Assembly: GCA_002293665.1 (NCBI GenBank)
Contig: DBDQ01000012.1
Span: 1 to 50,100, forward strand
DNA from: Alistipes sp. UBA928
GTDB taxonomy: Bacteria; Bacteroidota; Bacteroidia; Bacteroidales; Rikenellaceae
Length of the DNA: 50,100 nt
Direction: 5' to 3'
Below are positions 1-8,492 of this stretch, one piece after another (positions within the stretch are counted from its first letter, which is position 1; each line of letters starts with the position of its first letter). The notes under the pieces were generated by a model. The model saw nothing but the letters and a program-made list of their open reading frames with translations. It was not told where the DNA came from and did not search any database. The position numbers were made by a program, and so were the translations under genes.

Positions 1-354
1 ATCAGGGTAACGGGCGAGGTAACGACAGCGAAACTGGATGTGCTGCGCCGCGCAGACGCTATTGTTTGTCAGGAGGTTGAACGCTCAATGCGACGAGACC
101 GGCGCCCGCAGCAATATTTCGCGGTGTTGGCCGACGTGCGCTCGGTCGGCGTGAAGGGCGACCACCGCACCTACGATCGCGTTGTGGCGGTTCGCGCCGT
201 CTCGACCGATGACTTTATGACATGCGAATACTCTCCCCTGCCCCATAAAACCCTCGGCCGGATCGCTTCGCGGATCACGGGTGAGATCAGGAATGTAAGC
301 CGCGTCGTCTACGACATCACAGGAAAGCCTCCCGCCACGGTCGAGTGGGAGTAA
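1..354 (+). CDS. guaA: GMP synthase (glutamine-hydrolysing), C-terminal part
   Basis: The window opens inside this gene; frame 1 is open from base 1 to a TAA at 352-354, giving the last 117 residues. The fragment has the family's C-terminal dimerisation domain, with the stretch YDRVVAVRAVSTDDFMT and the terminal ITGKPPATVEWE that closes GuaA proteins and lies near the XMP site. GuaA aminates XMP to GMP in the cytosol with glutamine and ATP in purine synthesis. The amidotransferase and PP-loop ATPase domains lie outside the window. It converges on purU with 31 bp between stop codons and no obvious hairpin. Identification is from the conserved tail and is firm; the 5' end cannot be judged. Confidence 0.95.
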   Translation: MRVTGEVTTAKLDVLRRADAIVCQEVERSMRRDRRPQQYFAVLADVRSVGVKGDHRTYDRVVAVRAVSTDDFMTCEYSPLPHKTLGRIASRITGEIRNVSRVVYDITGKPPATVEWE

Positions 355-385
355 TTTTGTGATCATAGCGGCGATTCTGCTTTTA

Positions 386-1246
386 TTACTCAAACACAAC
401 GGTACGGTTGCCATAAGCCAACACGCGGTGGTCGAGGATTTTGGAAACGGCGCGCGACAGCACGATCTTCTCCAGGTCCTGCCCCTTGCGCACGAGCCTG
501 TCGACCGTGTCTTTGTGAGTGATCTGCACCACATCCTGTTCTATAATAGGCCCCTCATCGAGGGCGGCTGTAACGAAGTGGCTCGTCGCGCCTATCAGTT
601 TCACCCCGCGCGCATGCGCCGCATGGTAGGGCCTCGCCCCCATGAATGCGGGCAGAAAGGAGTGATGGATGTTGACTACGGGATGGGGGTATCGTTGAAT
701 GAAGTCGTCGGATAGAACCTGCATGTAGCGCGCCAGCACCACCATGTCGATGCCGTACCCGGCGAGCAGGGCCAACACGGCCTCCTCCTGACCCGCCTTG
801 CTGTCGGGTGTGACGGGCAGGCAGCGGAACTCGACGCCAAAACGCCGCGCCACCTGTTCGAGGTCGGGGTGGTTGCTCACTATCAAAGGTATGTCGACCC
901 GCCATTCACCGGCCGCCTGGCGCGCCAGCATGTCGTAGAGGCAGTGGGGCATTTTCGAAACAAAGATCGCCATGCGCGGCCGCTCATCGCTCAGATGCAG
1001 GGTGTAGCTCACACCGTGGCGGCTGCCAAACCGGCTCTCGAACCATCCGTCCAACTCGCCGCGCGGGATGGCAAATCCAGTCATGTCCCACTCCACGCGC
1101 ATGAAAAACATGTTCTCCTCGTGGTTCACCCACTGGTCGAGGTGGAGGATGTTTCCCCCCGCCTCGTGTATTATTCCCGTCAGGCCCGCTACGAGACCCG
1201 GACGGTCGGGGCAGTGCATCGACAGGATAGCTGTGTAGTCTCTCAT
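386..1246 (-). CDS. purU: Formyltetrahydrofolate deformylase
   Basis: 286 residues, the usual PurU length. Residues 1-80 form an ACT domain (CPDRPGLVAGLTG near the start); residues 88-280 form the formyltransferase fold shared with PurN, with VNIHHSFLPAF at 191-201 holding the catalytic Asn192 and His194, and Asp230 in LDEGPIIEQD. It hydrolyses 10-formyl-THF to formate and THF in the cytosol, balancing one-carbon pools and supplying formate. Its ATG sits inside the carA stop (ATGA overlap at 1243-1246), so it is probably translated by coupling to carA. The pairing of a folate enzyme with pyrimidine synthesis is seen directly; any joint control is inference. Confidence 0.95.
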   Translation of the reverse strand: MRDYTAILSMHCPDRPGLVAGLTGIIHEAGGNILHLDQWVNHEENMFFMRVEWDMTGFAIPRGELDGWFESRFGSRHGVSYTLHLSDERPRMAIFVSKMPHCLYDMLARQAAGEWRVDIPLIVSNHPDLEQVARRFGVEFRCLPVTPDSKAGQEEAVLALLAGYGIDMVVLARYMQVLSDDFIQRYPHPVVNIHHSFLPAFMGARPYHAAHARGVKLIGATSHFVTAALDEGPIIEQDVVQITHKDTVDRLVRKGQDLEKIVLSRAVSKILDHRVLAYGNRTVVFE

Positions 1247-2331
1247 TTATTGTTATTGCACAGGGTCAGAAATTCGTCGAAAAGGTACTCGGTGTCGACC
1301 GGGCCGCTCGAAGCCTCGGGGTGGAACTGCACCGAGAAGAACGGCAGGGTGCGATGGCGAATACCCTCGCTCGTACCGTCGTTGAGGTTGGTAAAGGTGG
1401 CTTCCCAGTCGGCCGGCAGCGCGCTGGCGTCGACTGCGTAGCCATGGTTTTGCGACGTGATGAAGGCGTGGGGCGTGCCTTCGCGCAGTACGGGCTGGTT
1501 GTGGCTGCGGTGGCCATATTTCAGTTTGTAGGTGGAAATGCCCGCGGCGAGCGACAGCAACTGGTGGCCCAGACAGATGCCGAAGATCGGGCGGCCGATC
1601 GACATTGCCTTTTTCACGTGTTCCACCGTCGCGGCGCACATTGTCGGGTCGCCGGGGCCATTGCCGAGCATGAGGCCGTCGTAGTCCATCGCCGTGAAGT
1701 CGTGATCCCACGGCACGCGCACCACGGTGGCTCCGCGTGCGATGAGACAGCGGATTATGTTGTATTTGCATCCGCAGTCGACGAGTACTATGCGCGGCCC
1801 GTTGCCTTTACCGTAGTTAGTGACCTCGCGGCAGCTGACCTCGCCCACAGGGTGCTCGGGAGCCTGTTGCCTGTCGGCCGGCTCTGTCGCCCCCTCGATC
1901 TCCACGCGACCCGACATGACGCCGCGTTCGCGTATGATCTGTGTGATGCGGCGCGTGTCGACGCCGCTGATGGCCGGTACGTCGCTGCGCACAAGCCACT
2001 CGCCGAGGCTTTCGGCTGCGTTCCAGTGGCTGTATCCCGGCGTGTAGTCGGCCACTACCAGCGCGCGCGCCCAGATGCGGTCGGACTCAAAGAACCGTGG
2101 CAGACCCTCCTCGCTCACCTCAGTCGGCGGAACGCCGTAGTTGCCTATCATGGGCGACGTGGCCACCACTATCTGTCCACAGTACGACGGATCGGTGAGG
2201 CTCTCGGGATAGCCCGTCATGGCGGTGTTGAAAACCACCTCGCCGCCCACCGAGGCCGCCGCCCCGAATGAATATCCCTCAAATACCGATCCGTCCTCGA
2301 GGATCAACCTTGCTCTTCTTCTGTTCTCCAT
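1243..2331 (-). CDS. carA: Carbamoyl-phosphate synthase small subunit
   Basis: 362 residues, full length for CarA. The N-terminal half is the CPSase small-subunit domain (LILEDGSVFEGYSFG at the start, NTAMTGYPESLTDPSY near 35-50). The C-terminal half is a class I glutamine amidotransferase: nucleophile Cys253 in GICLGHQ and the His-Glu pair in FHPEAS near residue 337. It supplies ammonia to CarB for carbamoyl phosphate, feeding pyrimidine and arginine synthesis. carB is not adjacent, so the synthetase subunits are split in this genome. A TATCTTTG -7 box lies 15 bp upstream of the ATG. The downstream partner in the transcript is purU. Confidence 0.96.
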   Translation of the reverse strand: MENRRRARLILEDGSVFEGYSFGAAASVGGEVVFNTAMTGYPESLTDPSYCGQIVVATSPMIGNYGVPPTEVSEEGLPRFFESDRIWARALVVADYTPGYSHWNAAESLGEWLVRSDVPAISGVDTRRITQIIRERGVMSGRVEIEGATEPADRQQAPEHPVGEVSCREVTNYGKGNGPRIVLVDCGCKYNIIRCLIARGATVVRVPWDHDFTAMDYDGLMLGNGPGDPTMCAATVEHVKKAMSIGRPIFGICLGHQLLSLAAGISTYKLKYGHRSHNQPVLREGTPHAFITSQNHGYAVDASALPADWEATFTNLNDGTSEGIRHRTLPFFSVQFHPEASSGPVDTEYLFDEFLTLCNNNK

Positions 2332-2345
2332 AACTATTCAACCTG

Positions 2346-2353
2346 CAAAGATA
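2346..2353 (-). promoter_or_regulatory. carA -7 box
   Basis: On the minus strand these bases read TATCTTTG, a perfect match to the Bacteroidetes -7 consensus TAnnTTTG. The predicted start point is about 8 bases before the carA ATG, giving a very short leader. No clear TTTG -33 element is at 19-20 bp spacing. Upstream, GTGTGAAT (2386-2393) and ATTCACAC (2421-2428) form an 8-bp inverted repeat that could be a regulator site; that role is a guess. Confidence 0.6.
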
Positions 2354-2486
2354 ATTGAAAACGGTCGGCGATTATTACTGCTCGCGTGTGAATCGCGCAC
2401 GGGCCGGGGCCTGATTGATAATTCACACCAAAATCGCCCCGGCGGCGTGAATTTATCGTCGCTCGCCGCAGGTGGGCAGATAATTT

Positions 2487-3146
2487 CTATTTCGCACGGC
2501 GGGCGAGCAGACGGTCGAGCGCCCAGATCGCGTAGCCGAGCACCGCCATGCCGAGCGTTATGAAGGCCACCCCGCGCATCATCGGGCCCCAGCCGCCCTG
2601 CACCGCCGGGTCGATGAATCCGTAGGGAAAACGGCTCCCCGTGGTGCCGATCGGGCCCGCGAAGGTCGACCTCACCAGAATGTAGCCGAAATAGCCGAGC
2701 GGCACCAACAACCAGCGCAGCGGATCGCCGGACCGGAACTTCCCTTTCGGGCTGAACAGCAGCCAATCGAGCACCACCATTGCCGGGCCCGTGTAGTGGA
2801 GCACCAGATTGTGGAAGTTGAAGAACTTCCCCTTCGCGATGTCGTCCGGAGCGAGCATCGTGGCGTAGACTATGCCGGTGACTGCGATGCAGAAGACGAA
2901 CAGCCCTTCGAGCCGGGGGTGCCACGCGAAATCCTTTGCTCCGGCCCGCAGTGCGCGCTCCGAGGCATGGTGCGACGCGGCGAAGAACACACCACAGGCG
3001 ATGTTGCTCAACAGCGTGTAGTAATTGAGAATATACCAGTCGGCGCGCCCCGCAAAGAAGCCGAGGTCGACAATGACGGCGGCGAAAGCAAGCCCTGCGA
3101 AAGCCCCTTTCCACGCGAGAGAGAATTTTAAGTTTTTTATTCGCAT
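2487..3146 (-). CDS. Pr6Pr family integral membrane protein
   Basis: 219 residues, strongly hydrophobic, with about six predicted helices starting at residues 10-30 and ending around 190-210. The arrangement YYTLLSN near residue 40 followed by FHNLVLHYTGPAMVVLDWLLF near 110-130 is typical of the Pr6Pr family, related to the FAR-17a/AIG1-like group. No enzymatic activity is established for the bacterial members. It has its own transcription unit between carA and the divergent alcohol dehydrogenase. The ATG at 3146 opens with a positively charged MRIKNLK before the first helix, which fits a cytoplasmic N-terminus. Family call is good; function unknown. Confidence 0.75.
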   Translation of the reverse strand: MRIKNLKFSLAWKGAFAGLAFAAVIVDLGFFAGRADWYILNYYTLLSNIACGVFFAASHHASERALRAGAKDFAWHPRLEGLFVFCIAVTGIVYATMLAPDDIAKGKFFNFHNLVLHYTGPAMVVLDWLLFSPKGKFRSGDPLRWLLVPLGYFGYILVRSTFAGPIGTTGSRFPYGFIDPAVQGGWGPMMRGVAFITLGMAVLGYAIWALDRLLARRAK

Positions 3147-3194
3147 AATTTTTATGTACTTTTACGGTCTGAACCTCAAAAGTATTGATTAAAT

Positions 3195-4346
3195 ATGAAA
3201 AACTTCACATTCCAAAACACAACCAAACTTATTTTCGGCAAGGGTACGATCGAAAAACTGGCCAAAGAAATCCCCTCGAATGCACGCCTGATGGTCACTT
3301 TCGGCGGCGGCAGCGTCAAAAAGAACGGCGTGTACGAACAGGTGACGCGCGCACTGGCAGGCCGCGAGTTCGTCGAATTCTGGGGCATCGAACCCAATCC
3401 CCGTGTCGAAACATTGCGCCGCGCCGTGGCCCTCGGCAAGGAGAAGAACATCGACTATCTGCTCGCCGTGGGCGGTGGTTCGGTGGCCGACGGAACTAAA
3501 CTTATCGCCGCCTCGATCCGTTGCGCCATCGACCCGTGGGAGATAGTGCTCGACGCCTCGAAGTCGAACGAGATACTCCCCTACGCCATCGTAATGACGT
3601 TGCCGGCCACGGGTTCGGAGATGAACCTCAACGCCGTGATCTCGAACGACGCGACCGACGAAAAATACGGTTTTGCCGTGAGCCACCATCCCGAGTTCTC
3701 GATACTCGATCCCGAAACTACCTTCTCGCTGCCCGACGAACAGATCGCCTATGGTATCTGCGACACCTACGTGCACGTGGCCGAACAGTATATGACCACC
3801 GCCGGACAGTCGCCGCTGATGGACAGGTGGGCCGAAGGGATACTCCTTACGCTGATCGAAACCGCACCCAAAATTCGTGCCAACAAACACGACTACAACG
3901 CGATGGCCGACTACATGCTCTCCGCGGCGATGGCGCTCAACGGCTACATCGGCCTGGGTGTGACGCAGGACTGGGCCACGCACGACATCGGCCACGAGTT
4001 GACCGCGCTGCACGGCATTTCGCACGGACAGACGCTGGCTATCGTGATGCCGGGTGTATGGCGAGTGATGAAGGCTCAAAAGATGTCTAAGTTGCTGCAA
4101 TACGGCGAGAGAGTGTGGGGTATAGTGGACGGCACCGACGCCGAGCGCGCCGAATGGGCCATAGAGCATACCGAGAAGTTCTTCCGCTCGCTGGGTCTTG
4201 CAACCCGTCTGGCCGAACTCAACGTAGGCGAGAAGACCATAGCCGAGATCGAGCGCCGTTTCACCGAGCGCGGCAACGCATGTGGCGAAGGTCGTAATAT
4301 CGACGGCAAAAAGACCGCCGAGATTCTTCGCGCCTGCGCCAAATAG
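3195..4346 (+). CDS. Iron-containing alcohol dehydrogenase (YqhD/butanol dehydrogenase type)
   Basis: 383 residues, the usual length of NAD(P)H-dependent group III alcohol dehydrogenases. The N-terminal Rossmann-like part carries FGGGSVKKNGVYEQV and the GGGSVADGTK nucleotide loop (about 93-103). The C-terminal helical part carries the metal ligands: Asp and His in DTYVHVAEQYM near 190, and His residues in DWATHDIGHE and LHGISHGQTLA near 256-280. The family reduces aldehydes to alcohols in the cytosol, often in fermentation or aldehyde detoxification; the substrate cannot be read from sequence. It stands alone, divergent from the Pr6Pr gene, and ends at a strong shared terminator. Confidence 0.88.
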   Translation: MKNFTFQNTTKLIFGKGTIEKLAKEIPSNARLMVTFGGGSVKKNGVYEQVTRALAGREFVEFWGIEPNPRVETLRRAVALGKEKNIDYLLAVGGGSVADGTKLIAASIRCAIDPWEIVLDASKSNEILPYAIVMTLPATGSEMNLNAVISNDATDEKYGFAVSHHPEFSILDPETTFSLPDEQIAYGICDTYVHVAEQYMTTAGQSPLMDRWAEGILLTLIETAPKIRANKHDYNAMADYMLSAAMALNGYIGLGVTQDWATHDIGHELTALHGISHGQTLAIVMPGVWRVMKAQKMSKLLQYGERVWGIVDGTDAERAEWAIEHTEKFFRSLGLATRLAELNVGEKTIAEIERRFTERGNACGEGRNIDGKKTAEILRACAK

Positions 4347-4367
4347 GGACAACCACACGAGGAGTTG

Positions 4368-4399
4368 AAAAAAGCAGGACACATGCGTCCTGCTTTTTT
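4368..4399. terminator. Bidirectional Rho-independent terminator
   Basis: GCAGGAC (4374-4380) pairs perfectly with GTCCTGC (4387-4393) across a six-base loop. Six A's precede and six T's follow, so a U-tract exists on both strands. It ends the alcohol dehydrogenase transcript and also the antiporter transcript, whose TAA stop (4398-4400) lies within the T run. Confidence 0.93.
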
Positions 4400-5942
4400 A
4401 GCAATCTATACCGAGCTTCTTGAGGTCGGCTTTAAGTTGATCGTTGTTGTCGGTGAGGACGAGGAGCTTGTCGCCGAGCTTCAATAAAGTGCCGCCCGTG
4501 GGGACGAAGTATTCGTCCTTGCGTTTGACCATCACCACGAGTGTGCCCTCGGGAAGGGAGATGTCTTTGAGGTGCTGTCCCTTGGCGAGGAACGCCTCGC
4601 GCACCTCGATCTCCGACATGGCCGACTTAATCTTGTCCGGCAGGTCGATGCCGAAGTTGTCCTGCGGCAGCACTTTCGACAGCCCCAGCCGCTCGGCCAT
4701 GAAGCTGACCGTGGAGCCTTGGATGACGAGCGACAGGATGGTGATGAAGAACACCACGTTGAAGATCAACTCGGCCACCACGGGCGAGAACCCGTCGGCC
4801 ACGGCCACCAACGGATATGTGGCAAAGATTATCGGCACGGCGCCGCGCAGACCCACCCAGCTCACGTATCCGCGCGCCTTCCAAGTAAACCGGCGAAAAG
4901 GAGCCATGCAGGCCAGCACCGTGGCCGGACGCGCCACCACGATCATAAACAGCCCCACCATGACGCCGATCAGAGCCGTGCCCGTCGAAAATACCATGCG
5001 CGGACTCACCAACAGCCCCAGCGAGAGGAACATGATGATCTGGAACAGCCACGTGAAACCGTCGAGAAAGTTCGTAAGGGGTTTCTTGAACACCATCTTG
5101 CGGTTGCCTGCCACGAGACCAGCGATGTAGACCGCCAGATAGCCGTTGCCCTTGAGCATGTCGGTGAGCGCGAACACCATGAGCGCCATAGCCAGCAACA
5201 GTATGCCGTAGAGCGAAGTGTTGATCAGCCCTATGCGGTTGATAGTCCACACTATGAGTCGTCCGAGAAGGTAGCCCGCCGCCGCGCCCACACTCATCTG
5301 GAGCGCGAACTCACCCGCCGCATGCCACCAGTTGGGGCTCTCGCCCGGAGCCACCGTCACGAGACCCAGGAGCATCACGGTAAGGATGTAGGCCATCGGG
5401 TCGTTCGATCCACTCTCAAGCTCCAACAGCGGACGAAGGTTTTGGCGCAGTCCCTGTTTCTTGGATCGCAGTATGGAGAAGACCGACGCCGAATCGGTCG
5501 ACGACATCACGGCCGCCATGAGCAGCGACTCAAGCAGCGACAGACGGATGGCGATCAGTCCCCAGTTGAACACAAGACTCGACACCAGCCAGATGAAGAG
5601 CCCGGTGAGCATAGCCGTCATCAACACCCCGCCCGTGGCGAGGATGATCCCCGGCCCCAGCACCGGACGGATCTCGCGGAACGAAGTCTCGAAACCACCC
5701 GAAAACAAGATTATGCAGAGCGCGACGGTGCCTATGGCCTGCGCCGCCTGGGCGTTGTCGAAATTGATCCACCCGAGGCCGTCGCTGCCGAAAAGCATGC
5801 CCACAACCAGGAACAGCAACAGCGACGGTACGCCGAAACGCGACGACGCCTTGCTGGCGAAGATGCTCACCACGAGCAGGATCGCCCCGGTGAGCATAGC
5901 CAGAGAGACTATCGAGACGGGTAGGTTTGAGAGCCAGTTCAT
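4398..5942 (-). CDS. Potassium/proton antiporter, CPA1 family (CvrA/NhaP2-like)
   Basis: 514 residues. Residues 1-400 are a Na+/H+-exchanger-type membrane domain with about 12 helices (opening LLVVSIFASKASSRFGVPSLLLF; conserved STDSASVFSILRSKKQGL near 150 and LESGSNDPMAY near 174, which bear ion-site acidic residues). Residues about 430-510 form a TrkA-C (RCK-C) regulatory domain ending in LLVLTDNNDQL. It likely exports K+ in exchange for protons across the inner membrane. Its ATG overlaps the TGA of the TonB-C-like gene (5939-5942), so the two are probably co-translated. The stop sits in the shared terminator. CvrA-type is preferred over Na+ exchangers because of the RCK-C tail, but ion choice is inferred. 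Confidence 0.88.
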   Translation of the reverse strand: MNWLSNLPVSIVSLAMLTGAILLVVSIFASKASSRFGVPSLLLFLVVGMLFGSDGLGWINFDNAQAAQAIGTVALCIILFSGGFETSFREIRPVLGPGIILATGGVLMTAMLTGLFIWLVSSLVFNWGLIAIRLSLLESLLMAAVMSSTDSASVFSILRSKKQGLRQNLRPLLELESGSNDPMAYILTVMLLGLVTVAPGESPNWWHAAGEFALQMSVGAAAGYLLGRLIVWTINRIGLINTSLYGILLLAMALMVFALTDMLKGNGYLAVYIAGLVAGNRKMVFKKPLTNFLDGFTWLFQIIMFLSLGLLVSPRMVFSTGTALIGVMVGLFMIVVARPATVLACMAPFRRFTWKARGYVSWVGLRGAVPIIFATYPLVAVADGFSPVVAELIFNVVFFITILSLVIQGSTVSFMAERLGLSKVLPQDNFGIDLPDKIKSAMSEIEVREAFLAKGQHLKDISLPEGTLVVMVKRKDEYFVPTGGTLLKLGDKLLVLTDNNDQLKADLKKLGIDC

Positions 5943-6709
5943 TGAGGTATGAATATATAGGTTATCGTACCGGTGTGTCGTGCCGGAGCCGAGGTGTTGA
6001 CGTCGAAACGCGAGCGGCGGGCGGCATCGAGCGCGGTCTCGTGCATGCAGAGGTTGTCGGTCGAGACGCTTTTGTCGACCGTGGCACCCACCACGTCGCC
6101 GTTATGGTTTACGGTGATCGCTACCGTCACCTCGCCCCCCGCCTCGCACCGATAGCCGGGATTATAAAGATATGCCGAGTATCGTGTGGGGTTTACGAGC
6201 GAGAAACGAATCTGCACCGTGCCGGTCGCCCTGGTGTCGGTTCTCGAATCGCGGTCGGCGTCACCTTCGTTGCCCTGCTCGTTCTCCATCGCCTCGATGC
6301 GGCGCAGACCCTCGTCCCAGGCGTTGCGGTTGCCACGCAGGTTTTCGTTGGTGCGGTCGACGGCGGAAGTGACGGCGCTCACGTCGGGTGCGCGTTCGGG
6401 GTCGGCCCCTTCGTTGCTCGCGGCGTTGCGAATGTGCCTGGCGTCGAGTTGGCTCTGGAGCATGCGGTTCTCGCGCTCGCGGCGGTCGATCTCGCGCTGA
6501 AGTTCCTCGGCGGTGCGAATGTCCACAAGGATACCGTCGGACGACTGCGGAGTGCGGATCACTATGCGCGAGCCGATAAAGAGTATGGCCATGACCATAG
6601 CCAACGCCACGATCGAAAAAACACCCGCCCGGTGGTCGTAGATCCACGTCACCGGATCGCGCCTGCGTCTCATGAAGGGCAGGATGAGTCTTTGTCTGCG
6701 ATTCTGCAT
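5939..6709 (-). CDS. Anchored protein with coiled linker and TonB-C-like domain
   Basis: 256 residues from the ATG at 6709 (MQNRRQRLILPFMRRRR). The open frame runs further upstream to 7102 but that part lies opposite resB and looks like shadow. Seen: a basic N-terminus, one membrane helix (about 27-50, AGVFSIVALAMVMAILFIGS), a charged helical segment (70-150, rich in E, R, Q), and a C-terminal domain (about 165-256) ending TGTITYIFIPQ that resembles the energy-transducing TonB fold. It may span the periplasm from the inner membrane. No ExbB/ExbD is nearby. Its stop overlaps the antiporter start, so a shared job is possible. Function is unproven. Confidence 0.7.
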   Translation of the reverse strand: MQNRRQRLILPFMRRRRDPVTWIYDHRAGVFSIVALAMVMAILFIGSRIVIRTPQSSDGILVDIRTAEELQREIDRRERENRMLQSQLDARHIRNAASNEGADPERAPDVSAVTSAVDRTNENLRGNRNAWDEGLRRIEAMENEQGNEGDADRDSRTDTRATGTVQIRFSLVNPTRYSAYLYNPGYRCEAGGEVTVAITVNHNGDVVGATVDKSVSTDNLCMHETALDAARRSRFDVNTSAPARHTGTITYIFIPQ

Positions 6710-6719
6710 ATTCCGGTTA

Positions 6720-6727
6720 CAAAAGTA
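6720..6727 (-). promoter_or_regulatory. -7 box of the TonB-C-like gene
   Basis: Reads TACTTTTG on the minus strand (TAnnTTTG). The start codon begins 10 bases downstream, so the mRNA leader would be only a few bases. The box lies inside a small palindrome, GTTAC-AAAA-GTAAC (6716-6729). No clear -33 element. Confidence 0.5.
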
Positions 6728-6740
6728 ACATTTTAATTTG

Positions 6741-6748
6741 TATATTTG
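6741..6748 (+). promoter_or_regulatory. resB -7 box
   Basis: Reads TATATTTG, matching TAnnTTTG, only 4 bases before the resB ATG at 6753. Transcription would start at or next to the ATG, giving a leaderless or nearly leaderless mRNA. It is back-to-back with the minus-strand box at 6720-6727. Confidence 0.55.
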
Positions 6749-6752
6749 CACC

Positions 6753-7700
6753 ATGTCGAAATCTACTGACGAAACCAAACCACGCAGCCGGTTCACCGCC
6801 CCGCTGTGGACGGTCGCGGCGATCGCGGCGGCGGGATTCGCACTGCAACTTGCGGGTGGAGGGTTCAATATTGCCGTACTGGCCCGGCCGGTCAACCTTT
6901 GGGCGGGCGGAGCGATAGTTCTCATAAGTGTGGCGGCGGGATTGAACGCCGGCAGCCGCGCGGTGCGGTGGTTCACCGGGGTACCGCTGGCCGTGTGTCT
7001 CATCGGGGCGTTGTGTGCGCTGGCTCTCATCATGGGTCTCACGCCGCAAGGTGCTGTTCCGGCGGGAGGACTGGCCGAGATGTCGGCGCGGCTGGGATTC
7101 AACGAGATGACTTCGTCGTGGCCCTTCGTGTTGCTCTATCTGACGCTCGTGGTGTCGTTGGGGTGTCTCGTGGCGCGGCGGTTGGCCGATTTCAGGCTCA
7201 GGGAGTGGGGATTTTATCTCAATCATATCGGGCTGCTGTTAGTGCTCTTCGCGGCGGGTTTGGGCCATGCCGATATTCAGCGATACATGATCAAGATGGA
7301 CGAAGGCGCCACCGGGCAGATGGGCTACGACGCCACGACGGGACACCCGACCGGAGTTCCCGTAGCGGTGACGCTCCATGACTTCGAGATGGAGGAGTAT
7401 CCCGCCGAATCGCCCGGAACGAAGGCTCAGCCGCGGCGTTTCGCCTCCGAGATCACTGTCACCACACCCGACGGACGCTCGGCCACGGGAGTGACCGAGG
7501 TTAACCATCCTCTGCGATTCAACGGGTGGATGGTCTACCAGTCGGGCTACGACAGCGAGGCGGGCCCGGGGTCGACGTACAGTGTTTTCGAGCTTGTGCG
7601 CGATCCGTGGCTGGGAGTTGTATATGTTGGTTTTGCGATGATCGCCGTGGGGGCTGTCGCTATGATCTGGAAAGGGAGGAGACGCGATGGATTGGAGTAG
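6753..7700 (+). CDS. resB: Cytochrome c biogenesis protein ResB-like
   Basis: 315 residues from the ATG at 6753; an earlier in-frame codon at 6738 would precede the promoter box. Seen: four membrane helices (about 15-35, 48-66, 74-96, 122-143), a further one near 157-175, a periplasmic region (about 180-285) with HDFEMEEYPAESPGTKAQP and NHPLRFNGWMVYQSGYD, and a last helix near 288-308. NHPL(R)..G..xYQ is the ResB hallmark. ResB with CcsA forms the System II haem-delivery/apocytochrome ligation complex in the inner membrane. The 3' end overlaps ccsA by 14 bp. This is the short ResB form seen in Bacteroidetes rather than the longer plant/Gram-positive form. Confidence 0.88.
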   Translation: MSKSTDETKPRSRFTAPLWTVAAIAAAGFALQLAGGGFNIAVLARPVNLWAGGAIVLISVAAGLNAGSRAVRWFTGVPLAVCLIGALCALALIMGLTPQGAVPAGGLAEMSARLGFNEMTSSWPFVLLYLTLVVSLGCLVARRLADFRLREWGFYLNHIGLLLVLFAAGLGHADIQRYMIKMDEGATGQMGYDATTGHPTGVPVAVTLHDFEMEEYPAESPGTKAQPRRFASEITVTTPDGRSATGVTEVNHPLRFNGWMVYQSGYDSEAGPGSTYSVFELVRDPWLGVVYVGFAMIAVGAVAMIWKGRRRDGLE

Positions 7701-8469
7701 TTTCGCATGGTTCGCACTGCCTGCCGCAGTGCTTTGGCTTGTGGCGGGGGTAATAGTATATAAGAAGAACGATCGGTTGGCGGCGGCGTTCATGGGAACG
7801 GGGATCGCGCTGTTCGCGGCGTTCATCGTGGGATTTTGGATCACGCTCGGGAGACCTCCGATGCGTACTATGGGCGAGACGAGGCTTTGGTACTCACTCT
7901 TTTTGTCGGGCGTGGGATTCGTGTCGTGGCGGCGGTGGAGGTATCCGTGGCTGCTGAGCTACTCGGCCGTGGTGGCCACGGTGTTCGTGATGGTCAACCT
8001 GCTGAAGCCCGAGATACACTCGCGGGGACTGATGCCGGCGCTGCAAAGCGTGTGGTTCGTGCCCCACGTGACGTCGTATATCCTCTCCTACGCCATGCTG
8101 GGCGCGGCGACGATCGGGTCGGTCATCGCTCTTATGAAGATCGAGCGACGGGGGACGGTCGAGGCGAAGATCACGGGCCTTGTCGACAATCTCGTGTGGG
8201 CCGGTTTCGGGCTACTGGTGCTGGGCATGCTCATGGGAGCGGTGTGGGCCAAACAGGCTTGGGGACACTACTGGGAGTGGGACCCGAAGGAGACGTGGGC
8301 GTTGGTGACGGCACTCGCCTACCTCGCCTACATCCACCTGCGGCTCGCAGGGTCGCGCCACCTGAAAGCGGCGATGTGGCTGCTGCCCGTGGCGTTCGTG
8401 CTGTTGCTTATCACCTGGCTCGGCGTGAACTACCTCCCCTCGGCCCAGGGGAGCGTGCATGTATATTGA
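7687..8469 (+). CDS. ccsA: Cytochrome c biogenesis protein CcsA/ResC
   Basis: 260 residues, about eight membrane helices. The haem-handling WWD-type segment is present near 192-205 as WGHYWEWDPKETWAL, and a conserved His is in FVPHVTSYILSYAML near 120. It exports and presents haem to ResB for covalent attachment to apocytochromes on the periplasmic side. It overlaps resB, so the two are co-translated. No cytochrome or nrfHA gene lies next to the pair, unlike the arrangement common in Bacteroides; the client cytochrome must be elsewhere. Followed 23 bp later by an unrelated esterase gene. Confidence 0.92.
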   Translation: MDWSSFAWFALPAAVLWLVAGVIVYKKNDRLAAAFMGTGIALFAAFIVGFWITLGRPPMRTMGETRLWYSLFLSGVGFVSWRRWRYPWLLSYSAVVATVFVMVNLLKPEIHSRGLMPALQSVWFVPHVTSYILSYAMLGAATIGSVIALMKIERRGTVEAKITGLVDNLVWAGFGLLVLGMLMGAVWAKQAWGHYWEWDPKETWALVTALAYLAYIHLRLAGSRHLKAAMWLLPVAFVLLLITWLGVNYLPSAQGSVHVY

Positions 8470-8492
8470 TACCTAAAACCATACCAAATTTT

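Noticed and set aside
7836..8492. N-terminal extension of the carboxylesterase frame
   Set aside because: It is the ccsA gene read in another frame; a lipoprotein signal starts cleanly at 8493.
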